From positions 1,550,001-1,614,000 of the forward strand of contig JAVDKK010000001.1 of assembly GCA_030849945.1 (NCBI GenBank): a stretch of DNA of 64,000 nt, written 5' to 3'. The position numbers were made by a program, and so were the translations under genes. This DNA comes from Schauerella fraxinea (GTDB taxonomy: Bacteria > Pseudomonadota > Gammaproteobacteria > Burkholderiales > Burkholderiaceae_B). Position 1 is the first letter of the stretch; each line of letters starts with the position of its first letter. Positions 7,561-16,279 of this stretch are shown piece after piece. The notes below the pieces were generated by a model. The model had not been told where the DNA came from and searched no databases. It was given only the letters and a program-made list of their open reading frames with translations.

Positions 7561-8816
7561 TTTTCGGGAGCAGGCCCATCGCTTCGGCATATCGTATTTA
7601 TTTCGGCGCACGCGTCGCGCCGTTGCTGGTGTTGGGTTTTGCGAGCGGGTTGCCGCTGGCGTTGACCGGCGGGGCACTGCAAGCCTGGGCCACCCTGGAT
7701 GGGGTGTCGCTGCAGGAAATCGGCTTTCTGACGCTCGTCGGATCGGCCTATACGCTCAAGTTTCTGTGGGCACCGCTGATCGACCGCTATGTGCCGCCTT
7801 TGCTGGGCCGCCGGCGCGGCTGGATGCTCATCACGCAATTGCTGCTGTCTGTGGGCATCATGGTGATGGGGGCGTTCTCACCCTCCAATGCACTTTTTAC
7901 GCTGGCGCTGCTCGCAGTTGCCGTGGCGTTCTTGTCGGCCACGCAGGATATTGCGTTCGACGCCTATTGCAGCGATGTGCTGCGCCCGGAAGAGCGCGGT
8001 GCGGGGGCGGCGATTCGCACGCTGGGGTACCGGCTGGCAATGGTCGTGTCTGGCGGTCTGGCGTTGGTGATTGCCGATCGCTGGCTGGGGTGGGGCTATA
8101 CCTACGTGATGATGGGTGGGTTGATGGCCTTGTGCGCCATCGCCACGCTGTTGGCGCCCGAACCCGAGGCGCCGGCGCGGCAGCCGCGTTCGCTTGCACG
8201 CGCTGTGATCGAACCCTTCAAGGATTTTTTCAGCCGCGGCGATGCGCTCACCATCCTGGCGCTGATCGTGTTTTACAAGCTGGGCGATGCGTTTGCGGGC
8301 GCCTTGTCCACCACGTTCCTGATTCGCGGCGCGGGCTTTTCGGCCACCGAGGTGGGTACCGTCAACAAGGTGCTCGGGCTTACGGCCACGATTTTCGGCG
8401 CGTTGGCCGGCGGCACATTGATGGCGCGCTTGGGGCTCTACAAATCCTTGATGTGGTTTGGCGTGCTGCAGGCGGTGTCGAATCTGGCGTATTGGCTGAT
8501 TGCGATCAGCCCCAAGAGCATCGCGCTCATGGCGCTGGGCGTCGGCATTGAAAACGTGTGCGGCGGACTGGGCACCGCGGCGTTCGTGGCGTTGCTGATG
8601 GCGTTGTGCGCGGGGCAGTTTTCGGCCACGCAGTTTGCGCTGCTGTCGGCGCTTTCGGCTGTGGGCCGAACGTATCTGGCCGGGCCGTTGACGCCGGTGC
8701 TGGTAGAGTCGTTCGGGTGGCCGGTGTTCTTCTTGCTCACCGTGCTGATCGCCGTGCCGGGGCTGGTGTTGTTGTGGCTGCGACGGCGCGATATCGAAGC
8801 GCTGGACCGCCAGTAG
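7518..8816 (+). CDS. ampG: AmpG-type muropeptide permease (major facilitator)
   Basis: An inner-membrane importer of the AmpG family, which brings anhydro-muropeptides from cell-wall turnover into the cytoplasm for recycling. Clear family signatures are LGFASGLPLALTGGALQAW, the loop DRYVPPLLGRRRGW, PEERGAGAAIRTLGYRL, YKLGDAFAGALSTTFLIRG and CGGLGTAAFVALLM...FSATQFALLSALSAVGR. Twelve hydrophobic segments are expected. Family homology begins near 7570-7580, but no ATG, GTG or TTG is in frame there. The nearest standard start is the ATG at 7518, inside metW and without a ribosome site, and it is used here. A GGGAG at 7566 points to an ATC at 7578 as a possible non-standard start. The gene follows metW directly and is probably in the same transcript. 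Confidence 0.88.
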   Translation: MAQHVGGLPLRHCLIFGSRPIASAYRIYFGARVAPLLVLGFASGLPLALTGGALQAWATLDGVSLQEIGFLTLVGSAYTLKFLWAPLIDRYVPPLLGRRRGWMLITQLLLSVGIMVMGAFSPSNALFTLALLAVAVAFLSATQDIAFDAYCSDVLRPEERGAGAAIRTLGYRLAMVVSGGLALVIADRWLGWGYTYVMMGGLMALCAIATLLAPEPEAPARQPRSLARAVIEPFKDFFSRGDALTILALIVFYKLGDAFAGALSTTFLIRGAGFSATEVGTVNKVLGLTATIFGALAGGTLMARLGLYKSLMWFGVLQAVSNLAYWLIAISPKSIALMALGVGIENVCGGLGTAAFVALLMALCAGQFSATQFALLSALSAVGRTYLAGPLTPVLVESFGWPVFFLLTVLIAVPGLVLLWLRRRDIEALDRQ

Positions 8817-8849
8817 CCATCAGGCTTTGAGCATGCATGGCGCCGGACT

Positions 8850-8868
8850 GCCGCTTCGCAGAAGCGGC
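8850..8868. terminator. Hairpin between convergent ampG and xthA
   Basis: GCCGCTT (8850-8856), a five-base loop, and AAGCGGC (8862-8868) form a perfect 7-bp stem in the 70-base gap between two convergent genes. There is no long T-run on either side, so termination activity is only inferred from position. Confidence 0.4.
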
Positions 8869-8886
8869 TGAGTACGAGGCGCGCGT

Positions 8887-9669
8887 TTAGACCGCGGTGT
8901 AGTCGTAGTCGATCGACAGCGGCGCGTGGTCGCTGAAGCGGTCGGTTTTGTAGATCGATGCAGCGGTCGCCGTGGCGGCAATGTTGGCCGTGGCGATCTG
9001 GTAATCGATACGCCATCCCACATTATTGGCGCGCGCCTGCCCACGGTTGCTCCACCAGGTGTAGGCGTCGCCCGTGGTCTCCGGATGGAGGCGGCGATAC
9101 ACATCCACCCAGGCCAGTTCGTCGAACACGCGCGTCAACCAGGCACGTTCTTCGGGCAGGAAACCGCTGTTCTTGAGGTTGCCTTTCCAATTCTTCAGAT
9201 CGATTTCCTTGTGCGCGATATTCCAGTCGCCGCACAGAATGACCTCGCGTCCGCGACGGGCCAGGTCGATCAAGTGCGCGAAGAAGTGTTCCATGAACAC
9301 GAACTTCGCCGACTGACGGTGATCGCCGCTCGAGCCGGAGGGCAAATACAGCGAGATGACCGAAAGCTTGTCGTAGACCAGTTCGATATACCGGCCTTCG
9401 GCGTCGATCTCGGGAATGCCCAATCCTTCGATCACTTGCAAGGGCTGCTTGCGGGCGATGATGCCCACGCCGCTATAACCCTTTTTCTCGGCATAGTGAA
9501 AATAGCCGTAGCAGCCGTCGGGATTGAGCATCTCTGCCGTCATGTCGGCGGCCTGAGCCTTGAGTTCTTGCAGGCAGACGAAGTCCGCATTCTGCTGGGC
9601 GAGCCAGGGCAGAAAACCTTTATTCACGGCTGAACGGATGCCGTTCAGATTGGCGGAGATGACGCGCAT
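8887..9669 (-). CDS. xthA: Exodeoxyribonuclease III
   Basis: A 260-residue AP endonuclease / 3'-5' exonuclease of the ExoIII family, acting in base-excision repair. The start MRVISANLNGIRSA carries the metal/active-site Asn (residue 8), LQELKAQ supplies the metal-binding Glu35, and GDWNIAHKEIDLKN and the C-terminal SDHAPL supply the Asp-Asn and Asp-His catalytic elements. The length matches the family. It is divergent from pyrE, an arrangement seen in several Burkholderiales. Nothing is missing or unusual. Confidence 0.95.
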   Translation of the reverse strand: MRVISANLNGIRSAVNKGFLPWLAQQNADFVCLQELKAQAADMTAEMLNPDGCYGYFHYAEKKGYSGVGIIARKQPLQVIEGLGIPEIDAEGRYIELVYDKLSVISLYLPSGSSGDHRQSAKFVFMEHFFAHLIDLARRGREVILCGDWNIAHKEIDLKNWKGNLKNSGFLPEERAWLTRVFDELAWVDVYRRLHPETTGDAYTWWSNRGQARANNVGWRIDYQIATANIAATATAASIYKTDRFSDHAPLSIDYDYTAV

Positions 9670-9762
9670 GGGAGCTCTCTATCGGGTCGAGTGACTCGCA
9701 GTGTAAAAGAATCGCGGATAATGTCGCCTTCGCCAATTGTTTTGCCGCCGCGCCACTCCGCC

Positions 9763-10446
9763 ATGACCGCCACTACACCGTCCACCTCCGCCGTCGATTT
9801 CGTTCGCTTTGCGTTGTCCGCCAACGTGCTGCGTTTTGGTAGTTTCAAGGTCAAGTCCGGCCGCATCAGCCCCTACTTTTTCAACGCGGGCTTGTTCAAT
9901 AGCGGCGCGCTGGTCGGCAAGCTCTCGCAGTTTTATGCCGACGCGCTGGCGCAGTCCGGCGTGCCGTTCGACATGCTGTTCGGTCCGGCCTACAAGGGCA
10001 TTCCGCTGGCCACCGCGACGTCGGTTGCATTGGCGAGCCACCCCGATATGGCGGGCCGCGATATTCCCTTTGCCTACAACCGCAAGGAAGCCAAGGATCA
10101 CGGTGAGGGCGGCACGCTGGTCGGTGCGCCGTTGGCGGGCCGGGTCGTCATCATCGATGACGTTATCACGGCGGGTACCTCCGTGCGCGAGTCGGTGGAC
10201 ATCATTCGTGCGGCTGGCGCCGAACCTGCTGCGGTCTTGATCGCCATGGACCGCATGGAACGCGCCGGCGCCGACGATGCCTTGTCGGCCCACTCGGCGG
10301 TGCAAGCCGTGGCCGATACCTACGGCATTCCAGTGGTGAGCATCGCGTCGCTCACAGACATTCTCACGTTGATCGAAAACGACGATACGTTTGCCGAACA
10401 CCGCGCCGCGGTCTTGGCCTATCGGGCGCGCTACGGCGTAGCCTGA
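9763..10446 (+). CDS. pyrE: Orotate phosphoribosyltransferase
   Basis: Converts orotate and PRPP to orotidine monophosphate in pyrimidine synthesis. The 227-residue product from the ATG at 9763 begins just before the family core (FVRFALSANVLRFGSFKVKSG). It contains GPAYKGIPLA, the loop YNRKEAKDHGEGG, and the PRPP-binding motif VVIIDDVITAGTS. An in-frame ATG at 9721 would add 14 residues and is possible, since 9763 has no obvious ribosome site. A start at 9691 is less likely. It stands alone on the plus strand, divergent from xthA, and a strong hairpin follows about 90 bases downstream. Confidence 0.93.
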   Translation: MTATTPSTSAVDFVRFALSANVLRFGSFKVKSGRISPYFFNAGLFNSGALVGKLSQFYADALAQSGVPFDMLFGPAYKGIPLATATSVALASHPDMAGRDIPFAYNRKEAKDHGEGGTLVGAPLAGRVVIIDDVITAGTSVRESVDIIRAAGAEPAAVLIAMDRMERAGADDALSAHSAVQAVADTYGIPVVSIASLTDILTLIENDDTFAEHRAAVLAYRARYGVA

Positions 10447-10471
10447 ACGCCGCGCGGGCCGGCGCAAGCGC

Positions 10472-10520
10472 TTGCCAAACGCCGGCGCATATGCGCGTGC
10501 CAAACGCCAGCGCATGCGCG
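10472..10520. repeat. Two-copy direct repeat after pyrE
   Basis: The phrase TGCCAAACGCCGGCGCAT is followed after a few bases by TGCCAAACGCCAGCGCAT, differing at one position, each running into an alternating GC/AT tract (ATATGCGCG, GCGCGCC). It is non-coding and looks like a small local duplication. Confidence 0.5.
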
Positions 10521-10534
10521 CCGATCGCATCGCA

Positions 10535-10567
10535 ACAGCCCCGGCAGATCACGTCTGGCGGGGCTGT
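10535..10567. terminator. Strong hairpin between pyrE and gatB
   Basis: ACAGCCCC (10535-10542) pairs with GGGGCTGT (10560-10567), and the loop itself contains CAGA...TCTG. It lies between convergent pyrE and gatB and could serve both. T-rich sequence after the stem is short (TTGTT on the plus strand). Confidence 0.55.
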
Positions 10568-10678
10568 GCGTTGTTAAGGCGTGACAACTGAGGCGGGTTT
10601 TACGCGGCGCGCTGCGACGTCGGCGCCGAGGATCCCCCGAACGGCATGGTGTGCCGATCCGAGACGATCCCGCGCGGA

Positions 10679-12136
10679 TCAGGCGTCGAGCTTTTCCTTC
10701 AGCAGATCGTTGACCTGTTGCGGATTGGCTTTGCCGCGGGCGGCTTTCATGATCTGGCCGACCAACGAATTGAACGCCTTTTGTTTGCCGGCGCGGTATT
10801 CGGCCACGATCGCCGGATTGGCGGCCAGCACGTCGTCGATCATGGCGCCGATGGCACCTGTATCGCTGATCTGCTTCAGGCCGCGCGCTTCGATGATGGC
10901 GTCGGGTTGACCGCCGGCCTCGCCGGCCCACATCGCACCGAAAACCTCGCGGGCGATCTTGTTGGAGATCGTGCCGTCGACGATGCGATTGATGAGCGCG
11001 GCCAGTGCCGGTGCCTTGACCGGCATCGCGGCAACGGTGAGGTCGTCGCGATTCAACGACGCCGTGACTTCACCCATGATCCAGTTGGCGGCAAGCTTGG
11101 ACTGACCCGCCGGCAACGCGCGCGCCACGGTTTCGAAATACGCCGACATGGCGGCATCGGACGTGATCTGTGCGGCGTCGTAGGGTGAAAGGTCGTACTC
11201 GGTTTCGAAACGCGCGCGCTGGGCGTCGGGCAGCTCGGGCATCTCGGCGCGCACCCGTGCGATCCAGTCTTCGCCGATGATCAACGGTGGCAGATCGGGA
11301 TCTGGGAAATAGCGATAGTCGTGCGCATCTTCCTTGCTGCGCATGCTGCGCGTTTCATCGCGATCGGCATCGTACAGACGCGTCTCTTGCACGACCGTGC
11401 CGCCGTCTTCGATGAGCTCGATCTGGCGGCGCACTTCGTACTGGATGGCACGCTCGAGAAAGCGGAACGAGTTGACGTTCTTGACCTCGGCACGCGTGCC
11501 GAACTCGACTTGGCCTTCCGGCCGCACGGAAACGTTGGCGTCGATACGAAACGAGCCTTCCTGCATGTTGCCGTCGCAGATACCCAGCCACAACACCAGC
11601 GCATGCAATTTGCGCGCATAGGCCACGGCTTCGGCTGCCGAGCGCATTTCAGGCTCGGTCACGATCTCGAGCAACGGCGTGCCGGCGCGGTTCAGATCGA
11701 TGCCGCTGGCGGGCGCGCCGTTGGGCAGCGAGAAATCATCGTGCATCGACTTGCCGGCATCTTCTTCAAGATGGGCGCGGGTCAGATTGATGGTGCGCTC
11801 TTCTTCGCCCACGAAAAACGACACCGTGCCGCCCTGCACGACCGGGATCTCATACTGGCTGATCTGGTAGTTTTTGGGCAGGTCGGGATAGAAGTAGTTC
11901 TTACGCGCGAAGATCGAGCGCGGCGCGATGTGCGCATTCACGGCCAGGCCAAAGCGGATCGCGCGCTCGACCGCACCGCGGTTCATGACCGGCAAGCTGC
12001 CGGGCAGGGCGAGATCGACCAGATTGGCCTGAGTGTTGGGCGCCGCGCCGAAGCGCGTGCTGCTGCCCGAAAAAATCTTGGAGTCGGTCGAGAGCTGAAC
12101 GTGCGTCTCGAGCCCGATGACGATTTCCCAACGCAT
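10679..12136 (-). CDS. gatB: Aspartyl/glutamyl-tRNA amidotransferase subunit B
   Basis: The tRNA-binding, kinase-like subunit of GatCAB, which turns mischarged Glu-tRNA(Gln) and/or Asp-tRNA(Asn) into the amide form. The 485-residue length is standard. Family signatures include WEIVIGLETHVQL at the N-terminus, ALPGSLPVMN, FARKNYFYPDLPKNYQISQYE, and RAGTPLLEIVTEP in the catalytic cradle. A YqeY-like helical tail at the C-terminus ends in VGQIMKAARGKANPQQVNDLL. It is the last gene of gatC-gatA-gatB; 53 bases separate it from gatA. The start ATG is unambiguous. Confidence 0.96.
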   Translation of the reverse strand: MRWEIVIGLETHVQLSTDSKIFSGSSTRFGAAPNTQANLVDLALPGSLPVMNRGAVERAIRFGLAVNAHIAPRSIFARKNYFYPDLPKNYQISQYEIPVVQGGTVSFFVGEEERTINLTRAHLEEDAGKSMHDDFSLPNGAPASGIDLNRAGTPLLEIVTEPEMRSAAEAVAYARKLHALVLWLGICDGNMQEGSFRIDANVSVRPEGQVEFGTRAEVKNVNSFRFLERAIQYEVRRQIELIEDGGTVVQETRLYDADRDETRSMRSKEDAHDYRYFPDPDLPPLIIGEDWIARVRAEMPELPDAQRARFETEYDLSPYDAAQITSDAAMSAYFETVARALPAGQSKLAANWIMGEVTASLNRDDLTVAAMPVKAPALAALINRIVDGTISNKIAREVFGAMWAGEAGGQPDAIIEARGLKQISDTGAIGAMIDDVLAANPAIVAEYRAGKQKAFNSLVGQIMKAARGKANPQQVNDLLKEKLDA

Positions 12137-12189
12137 ACTGGCGTCCTAATGTGCAATACAAGTGCAAAACAAACTGCGGATGACGAGGC

Positions 12190-13719
12190 TCAAGCGCCGG
12201 GGCGCCGGCGGTGCCAATCGGTGACTTGCTGATAACGGTCGGCGACGGCCAACAGACGGCCTTCGTCGAAATAATTGCCGATGATCTGCAGGCCGACGGG
12301 GCGTTTGGCGTGGGCGGCAACGCCGAAGCCGCACGGTACCGACATGGCGGGCAAACCGGCCAAACTCACGCCCAGCGTATACACATCCGCCAGCCAATCG
12401 GCTGTGGGATCGTCGCGGTTCTCGCCGATGTTCTTGGCCACGCCCGGCGTGACCGGACCCATGATCACATCGCACTGCTCGAACGCATTGCGGAAGTCGT
12501 CCACGATCATGCGGCGCAGGCGTTGAGCTTGCAGATAATAGGCGTCGTAGTAGCCGTGCGACAGCACGTACGCACCGATCAACATGCGGCGCTGCACTTC
12601 CGGGCCGAGTCCTTCGGCACGCGAGCGGCTGGTCATATCGGCCAGATCGGTATAAGTGGCGGTGCGATGACCGTACCGCACGCCGTCGTAGCGCGACAGG
12701 TTGCTCGAGGCTTCCGCTGGCGCGATCACGTAATACGCCGGAATGGCGAGCTCGGTGCGGGGAAGCGAAATGGCCACGCGCACGGCGCCCAGCGACTCGT
12801 AAACCGCCAATGCGGTTTCGATGGCCCCGGCCACTTCCGGGGTCAGGCCGGCGCCGAAGTATTCCTTGGGAACGCCGATACGCAAGCCTTCGAGCGGCCG
12901 GCTGGTCTTAGCGTCGAATGCCGTATGCGCACGCATGAAATCGCTGCGCACGCGTCCGGGCGCGTTGGCCACGCCGTTGCAGGTTTCGATGCTGGTGGCG
13001 TCGCGCTCGTCAAAGCCGCTGACCACATCCAGAATTTCAAGCAGATCGCGGCTGCTGGCGGCGATGGGGCCGGCCTGATCCAGGCTGGAGCCGAACGCCA
13101 CCATGCCAAATCGCGACACGGTGCCATAGGTGGGCTTGATGCCGCTCACGCCGCACAAGGCGGCCGGCTGACGCACCGAGCCGCCGGTATCCGTGCCGGT
13201 AGAGGCCGGCACGAGGCGCGCCGCGACAGCGGCCGCTGAGCCGCCCGAGGAGCCGCCGGGCACGGCCAGGCGATCCCACGGGTTGCGTACGGCGCCGAAT
13301 GCCGAGTTTTCGTTGCCTGAGCCCATCGCGAATTCGTCGCAGTTGAGCTTGCCCAGCGACACGGCGCCGGCGGTGGCGAGCCGCTCGACCACGGTGGCGT
13401 CGAACGGGCTGGTGTAATTCGCCAGCATCTTGCTGGCGGCCGTGGTGCGCCACTGGCGCGTGACGAACACGTCCTTGTGGGCGATCGGCACCCCGGTCAG
13501 CGGGCCGGCGGTGCCGGCAGCGATCGCCGCATCGGCGGCGCGTGCTTGCGCGAGCGTGAGTTCGGCGTCGGTGTGCAGAAAGGCGTTGAGGTCGCCGGCG
13601 GCGGCGATGGCGTCCAACGCACTCTGGGCGAGTTCGACGGCGCTGACCTGGCGGGCGGCGACGGCGTCGCGCAAGGCGGCGATGCCGTCGAATTGGGTGT
13701 GTAGCGGGGCTGTCGACAT
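12190..13719 (-). CDS. gatA: Aspartyl/glutamyl-tRNA amidotransferase subunit A
   Basis: The glutaminase/amidase subunit of GatCAB, releasing ammonia from glutamine. The 509-residue product shows the amidase-signature catalytic triad by family alignment: Lys82 (GVPIAHKD), cis-Ser157 (PGGSSGGS) and nucleophile Ser181 (TDTGGSVRQPA). The frame is open upstream to 13920, but that part overlaps gatC and is not GatA-like. The ATG ending at 13719 starts four bases after the gatC stop, so translation is probably coupled. Order gatC-gatA-gatB on one strand is the usual operon. Confidence 0.96.
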   Translation of the reverse strand: MSTAPLHTQFDGIAALRDAVAARQVSAVELAQSALDAIAAAGDLNAFLHTDAELTLAQARAADAAIAAGTAGPLTGVPIAHKDVFVTRQWRTTAASKMLANYTSPFDATVVERLATAGAVSLGKLNCDEFAMGSGNENSAFGAVRNPWDRLAVPGGSSGGSAAAVAARLVPASTGTDTGGSVRQPAALCGVSGIKPTYGTVSRFGMVAFGSSLDQAGPIAASSRDLLEILDVVSGFDERDATSIETCNGVANAPGRVRSDFMRAHTAFDAKTSRPLEGLRIGVPKEYFGAGLTPEVAGAIETALAVYESLGAVRVAISLPRTELAIPAYYVIAPAEASSNLSRYDGVRYGHRTATYTDLADMTSRSRAEGLGPEVQRRMLIGAYVLSHGYYDAYYLQAQRLRRMIVDDFRNAFEQCDVIMGPVTPGVAKNIGENRDDPTADWLADVYTLGVSLAGLPAMSVPCGFGVAAHAKRPVGLQIIGNYFDEGRLLAVADRYQQVTDWHRRRPGA

Positions 13720-13723
13720 GAAC

Positions 13724-14032
13724 TTACTCGATGACCTTGGGAACCAGGAATACGCCTTCCGCGGTGGCGGGGGCGTTGGCGAGGAGCGCCTGGCGCTGCT
13801 CGACGGAAGCCGTCTCGGTGACGGTATCCTCACGCAGACGCAGGCTGACCTCGCCGAGCGCCGACAGCGGATGCGCCAACGGCTCCACGCCGGTGGTGTC
13901 CACCGACTGCAGTTTGGCAATGATGTCGAGCATGCCGTTTAATTCGTGCTCCGCGCGGGTCAATTGCTCCGGAGTCAATGCGATGCGGGCCAGCCGAGCG
14001 ATGCGGACCACGTCTTGTTCTGTGAGCGCCAT
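13724..14032 (-). CDS. gatC: Aspartyl/glutamyl-tRNA amidotransferase subunit C
   Basis: The 102-residue small subunit that stabilises the GatA-GatB interface. It starts MALTEQDVVRIARLARIALTPEQ and has the ELNGMLDIIAKLQSVDTTGVEPLAHP core typical of GatC, ending in a PKVIE tail. It is the first gene of the gatCAB operon and is transcribed away from mreB. The 228 bases between the two starts must hold both promoters. Confidence 0.95.
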   Translation of the reverse strand: MALTEQDVVRIARLARIALTPEQLTRAEHELNGMLDIIAKLQSVDTTGVEPLAHPLSALGEVSLRLREDTVTETASVEQRQALLANAPATAEGVFLVPKVIE

Positions 14033-14124
14033 GGGTAGTTACGAAAAAGATGAGATCGAGCGAATGGGCGCGTAGCCCGCGTGTTGCGGTCAATCCGGCG
14101 CTATGAACGTCAATTTGCCGGGAT

Positions 14125-14153
14125 TTGTGCGCTATTTCCGGCGAAATTATAAG
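14125..14153 (+). promoter_or_regulatory. Candidate sigma-70 promoter for mreB operon
   Basis: TTGTGC (14125-14130) and TATAAG (14148-14153) are separated by 17 bases in an AT-rich patch. The leader to the mreB ATG would be about 100 bases. An alternative -10, TATGAT, is at 14155-14160. Confidence 0.42.
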
Positions 14154-14260
14154 TTATGATTCACGATTCCATCGCCGCGGCGTTTCGGCGGGCTTGCGTA
14201 TACGCGAGTCAGACGCCCCCGCAGCATGACTTCACACACATCGAATCGAGCTGAGCTCCC

Positions 14261-15304
14261 ATGTTCGGATTTCTGCGTAGTTACTTTTCCAGCGATATGG
14301 CGATCGACCTCGGGACCGCCAACACGCTTATTTATGTTCGTGGCAAAGGCATTGTCCTGGACGAACCGTCCGTCGTCGCCATCCGGCACGAAGGCGGGCC
14401 ACACGGCAAGAAGATCATTCAAGCCGTCGGCCGCGAAGCGAAGCAAATGTTGGGCCGGGTCCCAGGCAATATAGAAGCCATCCGGCCGATGAAGGATGGC
14501 GTTATCGCCGACTTCACGGTCACTGAGCAAATGCTCAAGCAATTCATACGCATGGTGCATCCCCGCAGCATGTTTGCCCCGAGCCCGCGGATCATCGTCT
14601 GCGTGCCTTGCGGGTCGACCCAGGTCGAGCGCCGCGCCATTCGCGAATCCGCGTTGGGTGCCGGGGCTTCGCACGTGTATCTGATCGAAGAGCCCATGGC
14701 AGCTGCCATCGGCGCCGGTCTGGCTGTGTCCGACGCCAGCGGCTCGATGGTGGTCGACATCGGTGGCGGTACCACCGAAGTCGCCATCATTTCGCTCGGC
14801 GGCATGGTCTATAAGGGTTCCGTGCGCGTGGGCGGCGATAAGTTCGACGAAGCCATCGTCAACTACATCCGTCGCAACTACGGCATGTTGATCGGCGAAC
14901 CCACCGCCGAATTGATCAAGAAGCAGATCGGCTCCGCATTCCCGGGGTCGGAAGTGCGCGAAATCGAAGTCAAGGGCCGTAATCTGGCCGAGGGCGTTCC
15001 CCGCAGCTTCACGGTCTCGTCCAACGAGATCCTGGAGTCGCTGACGGATCCGCTCAACCAGATCGTTTCCGCAGTCAAGATCGCGCTCGAACAGACGCCG
15101 CCCGAACTCGGGGCGGACATCACCGATAAGGGCATTGCCCTCACCGGCGGGGGCGCGCTGTTGCGCGACCTCGATCGCCTGCTGCAAGAAGAAACGGGTC
15201 TCCCCGTCGTTGTTGCCGACGATCCGCTGACGTGCGTGGTGCGCGGCTGCGGCGAAGCGCTTGAGCATCTCGAAAAGCTCGGCGCGATTTTCATCAACGA
15301 CTGA
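14261..15304 (+). CDS. mreB: Rod shape-determining protein MreB
   Basis: The 347-residue bacterial actin that forms membrane-associated filaments and guides the elongation machinery. Actin-fold nucleotide motifs are visible: phosphate 1 (MAIDLGTANTLIYVRGKG, about residues 10-27), phosphate 2 (VVDIGGGTTEVAIISLGG) and the adenosine motif GIALTGGGALLRDLD near the C-terminus. The N-terminal amphipathic region MFGFLRSYFSSD is the typical membrane contact. It is the first gene of mreB-mreC-mreD-mrdA-rodA. Length and motifs are fully normal. Confidence 0.97.
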   Translation: MFGFLRSYFSSDMAIDLGTANTLIYVRGKGIVLDEPSVVAIRHEGGPHGKKIIQAVGREAKQMLGRVPGNIEAIRPMKDGVIADFTVTEQMLKQFIRMVHPRSMFAPSPRIIVCVPCGSTQVERRAIRESALGAGASHVYLIEEPMAAAIGAGLAVSDASGSMVVDIGGGTTEVAIISLGGMVYKGSVRVGGDKFDEAIVNYIRRNYGMLIGEPTAELIKKQIGSAFPGSEVREIEVKGRNLAEGVPRSFTVSSNEILESLTDPLNQIVSAVKIALEQTPPELGADITDKGIALTGGGALLRDLDRLLQEETGLPVVVADDPLTCVVRGCGEALEHLEKLGAIFIND

Positions 15305-15391
15305 CCGGCGCAGGCTTTTGCCGGCGTCCTCGGACGCGGGTGCCGACCGGTTTCGATGGTTTGGTGCGCGCGGCGCTTGCATTGAGTATTC

Positions 15392-16279
15392 ATGGCAAGA
15401 CATCACGGGACTCCGCGACTTTTCCGGCACGGCCCTTCGGCGGAAGTGCGGCTGTTGGTGCTGGCCTTGGTCGCTTTGGCGCTTTTGATTACCGACGCAC
15501 GCATTCGCGTGCTCGATCCCGTTCGTCAGGCCGTGGCCGTTGCGCTCTATCCGTTTCAACGGGTCGTGCTGCTGCCGCGCGATGGCGTGCAAACCGTCTA
15601 CGAATGGATGAATGCCGCGAGCCTGATCCGCAACGAGAACGAGGCCCTGCAGCGTCAGCGTATCGAACTCTCGCAAGTGGCCTCGCACGCGGCCCAACTG
15701 GCAGCCGAAAACGCGCAATTGCGTCGCTTGCTCGGCATTTCGGATACCACCGCTCAGTCGGCCGTGGTGGTCGAGGTGCTGTATGAACCGCCCAACTCCT
15801 TCAATCAGCGTCTGGTCTTCAATAAAGGCAGCAATGCCGGCATCGCGCCAGGCATGCCGGTAATCGACGAGGGTGGCGTGGTCGGGCAGATCATCCGCGT
15901 GACGCCGATGACCGCCGAAGCGGCGCTGGTCACCGACGAGCAGGTGTCGATTCCGGTGCAGATTTTGCGCAACGGACTGCGACTGATCGCGTTCGGCGGC
16001 GACTCTGCCGGCGAAATGGAAGTACGCTATCTGGCGGCCAATGCGGATATCCGTCAGGGCGACACGATTGTCACCAGCGGCGTGGGGGGCTTGTTTCCGG
16101 CAGGGTTGCCGGTCGCCAAGGTCGATTCGGTCGAGCGCGACACGGCATCCGGCTTTGCGCGCGCGGTGGTTCAGCCGCTGGCGCATCCCGAGCGTTATCG
16201 GCACTTTCTGGTGCTGCAAGTGGATACGGCAGGCGCGAATATGAATCGTGACGAGGCACAGGCCGGTGAAAAGCAATAA
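15392..16279 (+). CDS. mreC: Rod shape-determining protein MreC
   Basis: A 295-residue periplasmic scaffold of the elongasome with a single N-terminal membrane segment (LLVLALVALALLITDARI, about residues 25-42). A coiled coil follows at about residues 75-115 (LIRNENEALQRQRIELSQ...LAAENAQLRRLLG), then the two beta-domains containing VIDEGGVVGQIIRVTP and GDTIVTSGVGGLFPAGLPV. It binds and activates the penicillin-binding protein encoded two genes downstream. It begins 87 bases after mreB. Its 3' end overlaps the start of mreD. Confidence 0.94.
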   Translation: MARHHGTPRLFRHGPSAEVRLLVLALVALALLITDARIRVLDPVRQAVAVALYPFQRVVLLPRDGVQTVYEWMNAASLIRNENEALQRQRIELSQVASHAAQLAAENAQLRRLLGISDTTAQSAVVVEVLYEPPNSFNQRLVFNKGSNAGIAPGMPVIDEGGVVGQIIRVTPMTAEAALVTDEQVSIPVQILRNGLRLIAFGGDSAGEMEVRYLAANADIRQGDTIVTSGVGGLFPAGLPVAKVDSVERDTASGFARAVVQPLAHPERYRHFLVLQVDTAGANMNRDEAQAGEKQ

